A DNA stretch of 64,000 nt from Polyangium mundeleinium (GTDB lineage Bacteria; Myxococcota_A; Polyangia; Polyangiales; Polyangiaceae): positions 3,155,001 to 3,219,000 of the forward strand of contig NZ_JAQNDO010000001.1 in NCBI RefSeq assembly GCF_028369105.1. Direction: 5' to 3'. Positions 21,258 to 30,781 of the stretch are shown here, in pieces. Numbering within the stretch: position 1 is the first letter of the stretch; each line of letters opens with the position of its first letter. A program made the translations under genes and the position numbers. The notes under the pieces were generated by a model. It was not told the DNA's origin and ran no database searches. It was given only the letters and a program-made list of their open reading frames with translations.

Positions 21258-22664
21258 TCAAGCGTCGGCGTCGGTGATCGCGGGGAGCGACAAGACGAAC
21301 CGCGCGCCGGCTTGGTGGGCGACGTCGAGCCACACGTCGCCGCCGAGGCTTCGCGCGATGCCACGCGCAATGGCGAGGCCGAGTCCAGCGCCGGGCCGGT
21401 CGTCGCCGCGGTCCCTCGTGCCCCGGTAAAACGGCTCGAAGATGTGGGGTTCGTCCTCCTTCGCGACGCCGGGGCCGCGGTCGATCACGGCGATCTCGAC
21501 GGAGGTGTCGCGGCGCGTGATCGTGGTGAGGACCGGCGATTCCGCGGGGCCATGCGCGACCGCGTTGTCGACGAGGTTCCGGAGCGCGCGGATGATCTCG
21601 CCCCGATCCCCGCGGACGAGCAGGGGCGCGGCGCTCGTGTTTTCCGGCGCCTGTTCGAGCGAGACGCGCCGCACCTCGGCCGGGCCGCGCGCCAGGCGGA
21701 GCGCGTCGGCGACGATGTCTCCGATGGCCATGACGTCGGAGCCCAGCGAGCGCGGCGCCTGCACGCGCGCGAGCGTGAGCAGGTCCTCGGAGAGGCGCGA
21801 GAGGGCCTCGACGTCGACGAGCGCCTCCTCGATCGTGCGCTGGTAGCCGGCGGCGTCGCGGGGCCTGCGCAGCGCGAGCTGGAGCTCGCCACGCAGCGTA
21901 GAGAGCGGCGAGCGGAGTTCGTGGGCCGCGTGCGAGACGAAGAGGCGTTGCGCGGCGACGAGCGCGCCGAGGTGCTCGATCATGTGGTCGAGATCGGCCG
22001 CGAGCGCATGCGTCTCGGCACTGCCGTGGGCACCGCCGCCGACGCGCGCTTCGAGGTTGCCGCGCTCGACCTCGCGGGCCACGCGCGCGATAGCTTGCAC
22101 GTCGCCCGCGAGGCGGCCGCCGAGCCAGCGGGAGAAGAGCGCGGTCGCGACGGTCGCCGAGAGGAACAGCACGCCGAGAGTGCGGTGCAGAAAGCTAGCG
22201 TCCTCGTCGACGGTCCGGCGCGAGGCGGCGTAGAGCAGTGCGGCGCCCCCGTTTCCGACGGGCACGGTGACGCCGCGGAGGGCCTTGCCGTTCACATCGA
22301 GATCGACCGGCACGCCCTCCGTGGGCAACACAGTCGAAGCCCCGAGGCTTTCGAAGCTCGGCACCTCGCTGCCGAAGTTCATCGTCGCCGAGAGGAGCGC
22401 GCCGCGCTCGTCGTAGACCGCGATGTAACGCTGGGTCGGGCGCAGGCTCTCGGGCACCTCGGCAACCCCGTCGAGCACAGCGGGCCGGCCCGGGTTCTTC
22501 GCGTCCGCGATCTGCGCGAGCGCGTGCGCCTGCGCCGCCAGGGCGAGGTCGAGATCGCGCGTCTCGTCGCGGCGTACGAGGACGTAGACCGTGAGGAACG
22601 AGGTGAGCAGCGTCGCGGCGCTGACGACCGTGACGGCGAGGCTCAAGCGGTTCTTGAGCTTCAT
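21258..22664 (-). CDS. Sensor histidine kinase
   Basis: A 468-aa membrane sensor. TM1 (about 8-30) and TM2 (about 160-180) flank a periplasmic sensor domain of about 130 residues; a HAMP linker follows (about 182-235). The dimerisation/phosphoacceptor box 'SHAAHELRSP' puts the phosphorylated His at 248, and the ATPase has N box 'NLVDNAVAHGP', 'DRGPGVAKED' and 'GAGLGLAIARGIA'. The start overlaps the regulator's stop by 4 bp (ATGA), so the pair is translationally coupled. The pair is divergent from the metal efflux operon, so I infer it senses periplasmic metal; no metal-ligand cluster is obvious in the sensor domain. Confidence 0.92.
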   Translation of the reverse strand: MKLKNRLSLAVTVVSAATLLTSFLTVYVLVRRDETRDLDLALAAQAHALAQIADAKNPGRPAVLDGVAEVPESLRPTQRYIAVYDERGALLSATMNFGSEVPSFESLGASTVLPTEGVPVDLDVNGKALRGVTVPVGNGGAALLYAASRRTVDEDASFLHRTLGVLFLSATVATALFSRWLGGRLAGDVQAIARVAREVERGNLEARVGGGAHGSAETHALAADLDHMIEHLGALVAAQRLFVSHAAHELRSPLSTLRGELQLALRRPRDAAGYQRTIEEALVDVEALSRLSEDLLTLARVQAPRSLGSDVMAIGDIVADALRLARGPAEVRRVSLEQAPENTSAAPLLVRGDRGEIIRALRNLVDNAVAHGPAESPVLTTITRRDTSVEIAVIDRGPGVAKEDEPHIFEPFYRGTRDRGDDRPGAGLGLAIARGIARSLGGDVWLDVAHQAGARFVLSLPAITDADA

Positions 22665-23329
22665 GGTCCGCTCGGGGAGAGGCGATAGCCGATCCCGCGC
22701 ACCGTCTCGATGAGGGCGGCGTTCGGGCCGAATTTTTCGCGGATGTTCTTCACGTGCACCTCGACCACGTTCGAGCCGGGATCGAAGCTCGTCTCCCACA
22801 CCTTCGCGAGCAGCTCCGTGCGCGGCACGACGCGGCCTGCCTCGCGCGCGAGGTAAGCGACGAGCGCGAACTCGCGCGGCGTGAGGTCGATGCGGCGCCC
22901 GTCCACCGTGGCGCGGCGATCGGCGCGATCGACGACGAGCGGGCCCACGCGGAGGACGGTGTCGACGAAGGAGGCGCGACGCCCGCGCGCGCGGACCCGC
23001 GCGAGCAGCTCGCCGAGATCGAAGGGTTTGGCGAGGTAGTCGTCGGCGCCGGCGTCGAGGCCGGCGATACGCTCGGGGACCTCGGCGCGCGCCGTGAGCA
23101 TGAGGATCGGCACCTGGCTGCCCCTCTGTCGCACCGTGCGGCACACCGAGAGCCCGTCCATCTCGGGGAGCATCCAGTCGAGGATTACGAGATCGTAGGA
23201 GAGCGCCTGGATCTGCTGGATCGCAGTGGCGCCGTCGGCGACCACGTCGACGGCGTAGCCCTCCTCGCTGAGCGCCCGAGACAAGAAGCTCGCGAGCTTC
23301 TTGTTGTCCTCCACGACGAGGATTTTCAT
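22661..23329 (-). CDS. OmpR/PhoB-family response regulator
   Basis: A 222-aa regulator. The receiver domain (1-120) has acidic residues Glu7/Asp8, the phosphoacceptor Asp51 ('VILDWMLPEMDG'), the conserved Thr in 'LMLTAR' and the Lys in 'LAKPF'. The C-terminal winged helix (125-222) has 'LTPREFALVAYLAREAG' and 'VVEVHVKNIREKFG'. This family binds direct repeats spaced 11 bp, and such repeats lie in the intergenic region just upstream (23430-23508), shared with the efflux operon. Confidence 0.94.
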   Translation of the reverse strand: MKILVVEDNKKLASFLSRALSEEGYAVDVVADGATAIQQIQALSYDLVILDWMLPEMDGLSVCRTVRQRGSQVPILMLTARAEVPERIAGLDAGADDYLAKPFDLGELLARVRARGRRASFVDTVLRVGPLVVDRADRRATVDGRRIDLTPREFALVAYLAREAGRVVPRTELLAKVWETSFDPGSNVVEVHVKNIREKFGPNAALIETVRGIGYRLSPSGP

Positions 23330-23429
23330 CAGGGTTCGAGCTTAGCGTGGCGCCGGGCGAGCGCCGTTCGCGCGCAGGCCGTGTTCCCCCTCGAACGCGC
23401 GGTTTTCCAGCGGCGGCGTGGAAGCGCAG

Positions 23430-23508
23430 ATGAAGACTTCTTCATTCGCGCTTCATCTTCCGTCGCAAGCGCACGAGAAGGCTGAAGGAATCTTCATCGG
23501 CCGTTCAT
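23430..23508. promoter_or_regulatory. Predicted response-regulator operator: two TTCAT-N6-TTCAT direct repeats
   Basis: TTCAT occurs at 23441-23445 and 23452-23456, and again at 23493-23497 and 23504-23508. Each pair is spaced exactly 11 bp start to start, the spacing OmpR/PhoB regulators recognise, and the two pairs are 52 bp apart, about five helical turns. The first is preceded by an inverted copy, giving ATGAAGA-CT-TCTTCAT (23430-23445). The position between the divergent two-component genes and the efflux operon fits autoregulated metal response. Confidence 0.55.
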
Positions 23509-23543
23509 GCTCGTCAGAGCCCAGGACCTTAGACGGTACGCCG

Positions 23544-24869
23544 ATGAGCATGGCCCACCGGAAACCCTGGCCCTGCGCGGCGCTCGCGCTCGCCGCGAGC
23601 TTGTCGTTCGCCTCCGCCGCGGGCGCCGCGAGCGCGCCGCAGGACGCCGCACTCCGCCCGAGCGCCGAGCTCGATCTCGGCGCGCTGGAGGCGCTCGTGC
23701 GTGCTCGTGCGCGAGGCGTGGAGACCGCTTCGCTCGAAGTGGATCTGGCCGCGGCCGAGGTGAAGAAGTCGCATACCTTGCCGAACCCCACGCTCGAAGC
23801 GAGCTGGGGGACGATCCCGATCGGACAGACGAACCCCCCTGGGCTCTCGTCGCCGATGACGCAGGTGCCGAACTACGGCGTCTCGCTCGCGTATACGTTT
23901 CCGCTCGGCAAGCGCGGACCGCTGCAGGATCGGGCGCGCGCGCTCGAACGCGCGGCGCGGGCCGGGCTCTCTGCGGACGTGCGCGTGCGGGCGCTCTCGC
24001 TTGCGCGGACGCTCGGCGTCCTCGCGGCCACGACGATGCGGCTCGAAGGCCTGCGGCGCATGGCCGACGAGGGGCGCAAGCAGGCCGAGCTCGGCGAGGC
24101 GCGCCACGCGGCCGACTTCGCGCCGGGGCTCGAGGTCGAGCGGCTCAAGATCGAGGCGAGCCGCCTGGAGCAGAGCGTCCGATCGGCCGAGAGCGAGGTG
24201 AGCACGGCGCTCGCCGACTGCACGGCGACACTCGGCGCTCCCTGTGAGCCCTTCGCGGACGCGGGCGCGGCGCGGACGTTCCTTGCGCGCTGGATCGAGC
24301 GCGTGGGCGCCGCCGGGCGCGTCGAGGACAGGCCCGACGTGCGCGCGCTCGCGGCGTACGGCGAGGCTGCGTCCGCGGAGGTGCGATGGGCGAAGGCGCA
24401 GGCGATCCCCGATCCCACCGTGCGCTTTGGCTACCTGCGGGATCAGTTCGTCATCTCGGGCAACCATGTGAACAGCCTGAGCTTGAGCGTGAGCATCCCG
24501 CTCCCGATCTTCGATCGCGGACAAGCCGAGCTCGCGGCCGCGGAGGCGAAACGCACGCGCGCCTCGGCCGAGCGGCAGAAGACCCTGGAGACGAGCCGCT
24601 CGCGGCTGCCCGTGCTCGAACAGCGGTTGGCCGCGCAGAAGAAGCGCCAGCGCTCGCTGTCGGAGGAGATCCTGCCGCGCGCGGAGGGGACGCTGAAGGA
24701 GCTCGCGCGCGCGGCGGAGGGCCGCCTCTTGCCGCTCACGGACGTGATCCAGGCCCGGCGCACGGTGAGCGAGCTCGTCGTGGCCGAGGCCGAGAGCTTC
24801 GCCGAAGCCTTCGATGCGGCGCTCGAGATCGCCGCCGAGCTTGGAAGGACGAACGAGGACCCCCGATGA
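23544..24869 (+). CDS. TolC/CzcC-family outer-membrane efflux protein
   Basis: A 441-aa outer-membrane channel subunit of a tripartite metal pump. After a signal peptide (about 1-27) come two outer-membrane efflux (OEP) repeats rich in long Ala/Glu/Arg helices, with the typical 'HTLPNPTLEASWG', 'VSLAYTFPLGKRG' and 'LSLSVSIPLPIFDRGQAELAAAEA' strand-turn motifs. ATG 23544 is chosen because the signal peptide starts there; upstream in-frame ATGs lie inside the predicted operator. The stop overlaps the next start (ATGA). Confidence 0.9.
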   Translation: MSMAHRKPWPCAALALAASLSFASAAGAASAPQDAALRPSAELDLGALEALVRARARGVETASLEVDLAAAEVKKSHTLPNPTLEASWGTIPIGQTNPPGLSSPMTQVPNYGVSLAYTFPLGKRGPLQDRARALERAARAGLSADVRVRALSLARTLGVLAATTMRLEGLRRMADEGRKQAELGEARHAADFAPGLEVERLKIEASRLEQSVRSAESEVSTALADCTATLGAPCEPFADAGAARTFLARWIERVGAAGRVEDRPDVRALAAYGEAASAEVRWAKAQAIPDPTVRFGYLRDQFVISGNHVNSLSLSVSIPLPIFDRGQAELAAAEAKRTRASAERQKTLETSRSRLPVLEQRLAAQKKRQRSLSEEILPRAEGTLKELARAAEGRLLPLTDVIQARRTVSELVVAEAESFAEAFDAALEIAAELGRTNEDPR

Positions 24870-26011
24870 CCCGATCACACCGAAGCCCCCGACGAACCCT
24901 TTCCGCCGTCTCGCTCGTGCTGCTCTGCGGGGCAGGCGCCGCGTGCCACAGGAGCCCGCAGGACAAGGCACGACCGCCGTTCTCGGCCGCCGAGGATGTC
25001 GTGGCCCTCGACCCGTCCACGCCGGGTCCAATGAAGTTCTCGACCACCGAGGCCACCGCGGGGGATCCTTTGCCGCTGCCGCCCGTGACGGCGCGCGTCT
25101 CCACGGTGGAGAGCCTGACGGCGCCGAGCTTCGCGCCGCTCGCGGGGCGCGTGGTCAACTTGAACGTGCGTCTCGGCGATCGCGTGGCCGAGGGGGATCG
25201 GCTGATCGAGGTACGTACCTCGGATCTGCCGACGCTCCAGCACGAGCGGCGTGCTGCCGAGCTCGCGATTAGGACGCGCAAGGCCGTCGTCGAGCGGATC
25301 GAGAAGCTCGTCGAAGCGCGCGCCGCGTCGCAGAATGAGCTCACGGTAGCGCAGAGCGAGCTCGACGAGGCGAGGCTCGCGGCGCAGATGGCGGCGGAAA
25401 AGATCCGCAGCCTCTCGATCAAGACCGCCGGCGCCACGTCGTACTGGGTGCTCGCGAACCGGGCCGGCACCGTCGTGCAGCTCGACGCGACGCCTGGCAA
25501 GCAGGTTGGGCCGGACGGGGACAAACCCATCGCCACGGTGGCCGATCTCGAGGACGTCCTGGTCCTCGCCGACGTCGCGCAGCGAGATGCCCCCGCCCTC
25601 ACGCCCGGGCGTACGGCCGAGATCCGCTTCCCGGACGGCGCGGCAGTCGGGATCTCCGGCACGATCGAGTCCGTATCGGACGTGGTCGATCCCGAACGGC
25701 AAACCGTGCCCGTGCGCGTGCGCGTGAAGAACGATCGGAAGTTGCTCCGGCCAAACGCCTTCGTGAGCGTGTTCTTCATGCCGCCCGGCGAGGCGACGGT
25801 CGTCGGGGTCCCCGCCTCGGCGATCGTGAGCGACGGGGCGCGATCGGTCGTGTTCGTGGAGACCGCGGCTGGCACGTACCAGCGACGCCACGTGGAGGTG
25901 GGCCGCCAATCGAAGGAGCGCGCCGAGGTCCTCTCCGGCGTGCGTGCCGGCGAGCGCGTGGTGAGCAGCGGCGCGCTCCTCTTGCTCAACGCGCTCGACG
26001 TCGAGGGGTGA
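24866..26011 (+). CDS. RND efflux periplasmic adaptor (CusB/CzcB family), lipoprotein
   Basis: A 381-aa membrane-fusion protein. The N-terminus is a lipoprotein signal ('LLCGAGAAC'). The lipoyl half-motifs 'FAPLAGRVVNLNVRLGDRVAEGD' and 'WVLANRAGTVVQLDATPGKQV' flank a coiled hairpin (about 120-185), followed by the beta-barrel and membrane-proximal domains. It links the inner-membrane pump to the outer-membrane channel and may pass on metal ions. No His/Met-rich metal-binding tail is seen. ATG 24866 overlaps the previous stop, and the pump gene begins 4 bp after this stop. Confidence 0.9.
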   Translation: MTRSHRSPRRTLSAVSLVLLCGAGAACHRSPQDKARPPFSAAEDVVALDPSTPGPMKFSTTEATAGDPLPLPPVTARVSTVESLTAPSFAPLAGRVVNLNVRLGDRVAEGDRLIEVRTSDLPTLQHERRAAELAIRTRKAVVERIEKLVEARAASQNELTVAQSELDEARLAAQMAAEKIRSLSIKTAGATSYWVLANRAGTVVQLDATPGKQVGPDGDKPIATVADLEDVLVLADVAQRDAPALTPGRTAEIRFPDGAAVGISGTIESVSDVVDPERQTVPVRVRVKNDRKLLRPNAFVSVFFMPPGEATVVGVPASAIVSDGARSVVFVETAAGTYQRRHVEVGRQSKERAEVLSGVRAGERVVSSGALLLLNALDVEG

Positions 26012-26015
26012 AGCC

Positions 26016-29000
26016 GTGTTCGAGAACATCGTGGCCGCGGCGCTCCGTCACCGCGGCGCCGTCCTGCTCGTCACTTTGATCGTGGCTGCGTTCGGGACCT
26101 GGGCGTTCACGGGCGTCACCATCGAGGCGTTCCCCGATCCGACCGACACCCAGGTCAACGTCATCACGCTCTACGCCGGGCAGCCCGCGGAGGAGATGGA
26201 TCGCCAGATCTCGGTCCCCATCGAGCGTGCTGTCAACGGCACGCCGGGGCTCGTGCGGGTCCGCGCGATCAACCTCTTCGGTTTGTCGTTCGTGACCCTC
26301 ACGTTCGGCGACGGCGTCGATCCCATCTTCGCGCGCGCGCAGACGACGGAGCGGCTTCGCAACGCCGAGCTGCCCGAGAGTGTGCGGCCCGAGCTCGGCT
26401 CGCTCTCCACGCCGATCGGCGAGATCTACCGGTACACGCTCTCGTCGGAGAAGCGCGACCCGCTCGAACTGCGCACGCTGCAGGACTGGGTCGTGCGCCC
26501 GCGCCTGCTCCGCGTGCAGGGCGTGGCCGACGTCGTGAGTTACGGCGGACTCGTGCGCGAGATCCAGATCCACCCGGATCCCGGGGCCATGGCGGCCAAG
26601 GGCGTCGGGATGAGCGAGCTCGTGCGCGCGCTCGAGGCCTCGTCGGAGAACGCGTCGGGCGGCATCGTGGAGCGAGGCGCCGAGGCGCTGGTCATCCGCA
26701 GCGAAGGCCTGTTCACGGGCGCCGCGGACATCGGCCGGATTGCGGTGACAACCCGCGGCGGCACGCCGATCTACCTCTCGGACCTCGCCAGCGTGCAGGA
26801 GGGGTGGACGCCGCGGCAGGGCATCGTGGGGCGCGCGGACGATCCGGACGTGGTCGAGGGTATCATCCTCATGCGGCGCGGCGAGAACCCGAGCGAGGTG
26901 CTCTCTGCGGTGCGGGCGAAGATCGACGAGCTGAACGGGAAGGTCCTGCCGCGCAGCGTGAAGATCTGGACCTTCTACGACCGCACGGAGCTCGTCTCGA
27001 AGACCCTCGAGACCGTGGCGCGGAACCTCGCCGAGGGCGCCGTGCTCGTCGTGCTGGTGCTCTTCGTGGTGCTGCTTGACCTGCGCGCGGCACTGATCGT
27101 GGCGTCCGTGATCCCGATGTCGCTGCTCTCGGCCTTCATCTACCTGAAGGCGCGGGGCATGAGCGCGAACCTCATCTCCATGGGCGCGGTGGACTTCGGG
27201 ATCATCGTCGACGGCGCGGTCGTGATCGTGGAGTCGATCGTGCACCGCATGTCGCACCACGAGCCCTCCGAGCCGCCCGCACGCGTACAGGAGCGCATCG
27301 AGCGGGCCGTCAGGGACGTGGTTCGTCCGACCGTGTTCTCGCTCCTGATCATCATCGCCGCGTACTTGCCGATCTTCCTCCTGCAGCGCGTCGAGGGCCG
27401 GATCTTCGCGCCGCTCGCGCACACGGTGGTCGCGGCGCTCGTGGGCAGCCTGCTCTTCTCGATCACGCTCGTGCCTGTGCTGGCGACGTTCGCCTACCGG
27501 AAGCCGAGGCCGCACCGCGAGTCGCCCGTGCTGCGCTGGGCGTCCCGGCTCTACGTGCCCGCGCTGCGCGCGTCCTTGCGGCGCCCGCTCGCGGTTCTGC
27601 TCCTCGCGATGGCTTCGCTCGGCGCGAGCGGGGTCCTGCTCGCCCAGCGCGGCAGCGAGTTTTTGCCCGAGCTCAACGAAGGAGCGCTCTACCTGACGTT
27701 TACATTGCCCTCCAACGTTTCGTTGAGCGAAGGGCGCAGGTTCGCGCCGATCATCGCGCGGATCGTCGACGCGTTTCCCGAGGTCGAGGCGCGCGTGAGC
27801 CAGCTCGGCCGCCCCGAGGACGGCACCGATCCGACGATGTCGAACAACCTCGAGATGTTCGTGAAGCTCAAGCCCGCCACGGAGTGGGGGCCGGACGCCC
27901 CCACGCTCGGGGCCCTCATCGCCAAGATGCAGACGTCGCTCTCGGTCATCCCCGGGCTCGAGGTGAACTTCTCCCAGCCTATCCGCGACAACGTGAACGA
28001 GAACATCTCGGGGCAGTTCGGGCAGGTGGCGCTCAAGATCTACGGCGACGACATGCCCAAGCTGCAGGAGGCCGCGGAGAACGCGAAGCGCGCGCTCGCC
28101 GACGTGCCGGGCATCGCCGATCTCGGCATCGTCAAGAGCGGCGAGGTGCCGCAGGTCCGCATCCGGCCGAGCCGCGAGGCGCTCGGGCGGTACGGTTTGT
28201 CGATGGAGGAGGTGCAGGGCTTCGTGTCCACGGCGCTCGGCGGGCGCGCGGTCGGCAAGCTCTGGGAGGGCGATCGATCCTTCGACGTGGTGCTCCGCTT
28301 CCCCGAATCCTCGCGGGACTCGCTGGAGCAGATCGAGAACCTGCGCGTGCCGACGTCCTCGGGCGCGCTCGTGCCCCTCTCGTCGCTCGGCGAGATCGGC
28401 GTCGATTACGGGCGCGCCTCGATTAACCGCGAGAACGGGCAGCGGTACATCGGCGTGCGCATGAACGTGCGCGGGCGTGACCTCGGGACGTTCGTGGACG
28501 ATGCGCGCAAGGCGGTGGAGGCGAAGGTGCCGCTCGACAGCGGCATGAGCGTCGAGTGGGGAGGGGAGTTCGAGTCGAAGGAGCGCGCGATGCGCAGGCT
28601 CGCGCTCGTCCTGCCCCTGGCGCTCCTGGTCACGCTGGGGCTCTTGTTCAACGCCTTCCGGTCGATGCCGCTCGCGATCCTCGTGCTCCTCAACGTGCCG
28701 TTCGCGCTCGTGGGCGGGGCCGTCGCGCTGTGGGCCTTCGACATGCCGGTCTCGATCGCGGCGGCCGTCGGGTTCATCGCGCTCGTGGGGCAGGCCTCGC
28801 TGAACGGTGTGCTCGTGCTTTCGGCGATCGTCGAGCGCAGGGCGCAGGGGCTCGGCCTCGACGAGGCGGTGATGGAGGGCGCGAAGGAGCGCCTGCGGGC
28901 GGTCTTGATGACGGCGGCGCTCGCGGCGCTGGGGCTCTTGCCGGCGGCCGTGTCGAAGGCGATGGGCGCGGAGACGCAGCGGCCGATCGCGGTCGTCATT

Positions 29001-29144
29001 GTGGGCGGCACGGTGTCGGCCGCGCTCCTCTCGCTCGTGGTCCTGCCCGTGATGTACCGGTTTGCGGTCGAACTCTCCGACCGGGCGCGCCGCGCCTTCG
29101 CCATGCGCACAGCGCCCGCGCAGGCCTCCGGCGACGCCGAATAG
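26016..29144 (+). CDS. Heavy-metal RND efflux pump (CzcA family)
   Basis: A 1042-aa proton-driven inner-membrane pump, of usual length for the HME-RND family. The N-terminal cue is 'TGVTIEAFPDPTDTQVNV'; two groups of six helices flank two periplasmic loops. The TM4 proton-relay triad is Asp393, Asp399 and Glu406 in 'DFGIIVDGAVVIVES'. This DFG...DGA...VE form is associated with divalent cations (Zn, Co, Cd, Ni) rather than Cu/Ag. 'SLNGVLVLSAI' near 930 is the TM10 counterpart. It is the third gene of the operon; the convergent recQ stop is 20 bp away. Confidence 0.95.
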   Translation: MFENIVAAALRHRGAVLLVTLIVAAFGTWAFTGVTIEAFPDPTDTQVNVITLYAGQPAEEMDRQISVPIERAVNGTPGLVRVRAINLFGLSFVTLTFGDGVDPIFARAQTTERLRNAELPESVRPELGSLSTPIGEIYRYTLSSEKRDPLELRTLQDWVVRPRLLRVQGVADVVSYGGLVREIQIHPDPGAMAAKGVGMSELVRALEASSENASGGIVERGAEALVIRSEGLFTGAADIGRIAVTTRGGTPIYLSDLASVQEGWTPRQGIVGRADDPDVVEGIILMRRGENPSEVLSAVRAKIDELNGKVLPRSVKIWTFYDRTELVSKTLETVARNLAEGAVLVVLVLFVVLLDLRAALIVASVIPMSLLSAFIYLKARGMSANLISMGAVDFGIIVDGAVVIVESIVHRMSHHEPSEPPARVQERIERAVRDVVRPTVFSLLIIIAAYLPIFLLQRVEGRIFAPLAHTVVAALVGSLLFSITLVPVLATFAYRKPRPHRESPVLRWASRLYVPALRASLRRPLAVLLLAMASLGASGVLLAQRGSEFLPELNEGALYLTFTLPSNVSLSEGRRFAPIIARIVDAFPEVEARVSQLGRPEDGTDPTMSNNLEMFVKLKPATEWGPDAPTLGALIAKMQTSLSVIPGLEVNFSQPIRDNVNENISGQFGQVALKIYGDDMPKLQEAAENAKRALADVPGIADLGIVKSGEVPQVRIRPSREALGRYGLSMEEVQGFVSTALGGRAVGKLWEGDRSFDVVLRFPESSRDSLEQIENLRVPTSSGALVPLSSLGEIGVDYGRASINRENGQRYIGVRMNVRGRDLGTFVDDARKAVEAKVPLDSGMSVEWGGEFESKERAMRRLALVLPLALLVTLGLLFNAFRSMPLAILVLLNVPFALVGGAVALWAFDMPVSIAAAVGFIALVGQASLNGVLVLSAIVERRAQGLGLDEAVMEGAKERLRAVLMTAALAALGLLPAAVSKAMGAETQRPIAVVIVGGTVSAALLSLVVLPVMYRFAVELSDRARRAFAMRTAPAQASGDAE

Positions 29145-29164
29145 CCGATGCCATGCGCGCGCGT

Positions 29165-30781
29165 TCACGCCTCGACGGCCTCCCCGCCGATCACCCGCAA
29201 AAAGCCCTGGCCATGCGCGGCGACGCGGCCTTTTCCCATGCCGCGGACGCCGAGGAGCTCCTCGGTCGAGGCGGGCCGCAGCATCGCCATCTCCACGAGG
29301 GCGCGGTTTGGCGCGACCACGTACGCGGGGACGCCGAGGGAAAGCGCGCGCGCCCGCCGGTAGCGGCGCAGCGCTTCGAGGAGCTCCGAAGGGACGCCAG
29401 CGGGCGCGGCGACGGGCCGTGGCTTCGAGGGGGCGGCGGGTTGTTCGTCGGGCGCCTTCGTCAGCGCCTCGTGGATGTCCTCGAAGCGCGGTGGATCCCG
29501 CACGGTGTCGGGAGGTGTGGCCTCGACGCAGACGTCGCACCGCCCGCAACCGCCGTCGATCAAGCGTGGATCGTCGCCGAAGTGCCGGAGCAGGATCCGA
29601 TGACGGCACATCTTGCCGTCGATGTACCGCACGAGCTCCGCGAGGCGCCCGAGCGCGCGCGCCGCCTCCGCGCGGGTCGCGGGCGCGCCGTCGGGGCCGA
29701 GGCGGCAGAGCCTGCGCCGGAGCGCGAGATCCTTCGGCGTCACGAGGAGCAGCCCGTGCGCGTCGAGCCCATCGCGCCCCGCGCGACCGACCTCCTGGTA
29801 GTAGGCCTCCAGCGAGCCGGGCGTCTCCGCGTGCACGACGATCCGTACGTCGGGACGATCCACGCCCATGCCGAACGCGTTCGTCGCGACGAGCACGCGT
29901 GTCTCGCGAGCCGCGAACGCCGCGGAGATCCGCGCGCGCTCCGGCGCGGCCGTCCCTCCGTGGTAGACGGGCGCGTCCCATCCGTCTGCGCGCAGCGCCG
30001 CGGCGAGGGCCTCGGCCGACTTGCGCGTCGCCGTGTACACGATGCCCGCGCCCGGCCCGGCGAGCGCCTCGGCGAGCGCGCGCCGCACCTCCCCGAGCAC
30101 CTCGCGTGGCGCCCGCGCCCGCGCCACGCGGAGCGTGAGGTTCGGTCGGAAAAACCCCCGCAGCACGGTGACGACCTTCCGCGGATCCCATCCGAGCCGC
30201 CGCATGATTTCCCCGCGCGCAGCCCGCGTCGCCGTGGCCGTGCACGCGATCATGCGGGTCGGTCCGCGCGCGGCGAGGGCCTCGCCGATGCGCAGGTAAT
30301 CGGGCCGGAAGTCGTGGCCCCACTGCACGATGCAGTGCGCCTCGTCGATCGCCACGAGCGACGTGCCCGCCGCGGCGAGCGCCGCCCAAAGCCCGGCATG
30401 CCCGAGCCGCTCGGGCGCCGCGTACACGAGCTTGAAGGCGCCCCGGCGCAGCGCGGCGAGGCGGCGTCCGTTTTCTTCGGCCGAGAGGGTCGACGCGAAA
30501 AACGTCGCCGGGATCCCGCGCGCTTCGAGGCTGCGGACCTGATCCTCCATGAGGGCGACGAGCGGCGAGACCACGAGCGCCGTGCCGGGGAGCGCGAGCG
30601 CGGGGAGCTGGTAACAGAGCGATTTGCCGCCTCCGGTTGGCGCGACAAGCAGCACGCGGCCGCCTTCGCTATTGGCGAGGAGCGCGCCGATCGCCTCGTG
30701 CTGGAAGGGCCGGAGTTCCGCGAAACCGAAGTGGGCCGCGCGCAGGGCGTCGAGATCGGGCAGGGGTGGTTTGGCGTTCAC
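29165..30781 (-). CDS. recQ: ATP-dependent DNA helicase, RecQ family (short form)
   Basis: A 538-aa superfamily-2 helicase. The core is complete: motif I 'APTGGGKSLCYQLPAL', motif II 'AIDEAHC', 'WGHDFRPDY', motif III 'ACTATAT', and motifs V/VI 'VATNAFGMGVDRPDVR' and 'QEVGRAGRDG'. A zinc-binding site follows (Cys in 'KMCRHRIL', then 'CGRCDVC'), and a C-terminal HRDC domain (about 465-538, 'LRRYRRARALSLGVPAYVV'). The winged-helix RQC domain between zinc site and HRDC appears missing, replaced by about 60 Pro/Ala-rich residues. GTG 30781 is chosen because helicase homology begins right after it; the frame is open much further upstream, where it only shadows the amidase gene. Confidence 0.92.
   Translation of the reverse strand: MNAKPPLPDLDALRAAHFGFAELRPFQHEAIGALLANSEGGRVLLVAPTGGGKSLCYQLPALALPGTALVVSPLVALMEDQVRSLEARGIPATFFASTLSAEENGRRLAALRRGAFKLVYAAPERLGHAGLWAALAAAGTSLVAIDEAHCIVQWGHDFRPDYLRIGEALAARGPTRMIACTATATRAARGEIMRRLGWDPRKVVTVLRGFFRPNLTLRVARARAPREVLGEVRRALAEALAGPGAGIVYTATRKSAEALAAALRADGWDAPVYHGGTAAPERARISAAFAARETRVLVATNAFGMGVDRPDVRIVVHAETPGSLEAYYQEVGRAGRDGLDAHGLLLVTPKDLALRRRLCRLGPDGAPATRAEAARALGRLAELVRYIDGKMCRHRILLRHFGDDPRLIDGGCGRCDVCVEATPPDTVRDPPRFEDIHEALTKAPDEQPAAPSKPRPVAAPAGVPSELLEALRRYRRARALSLGVPAYVVAPNRALVEMAMLRPASTEELLGVRGMGKGRVAAHGQGFLRVIGGEAVEA

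Noticed and set aside
25986-30389. A 1467-codon minus-strand open frame
   Set aside because: It is a shadow of the RND pump and recQ region, with low-complexity Arg/Asp/His sequence and no domain.
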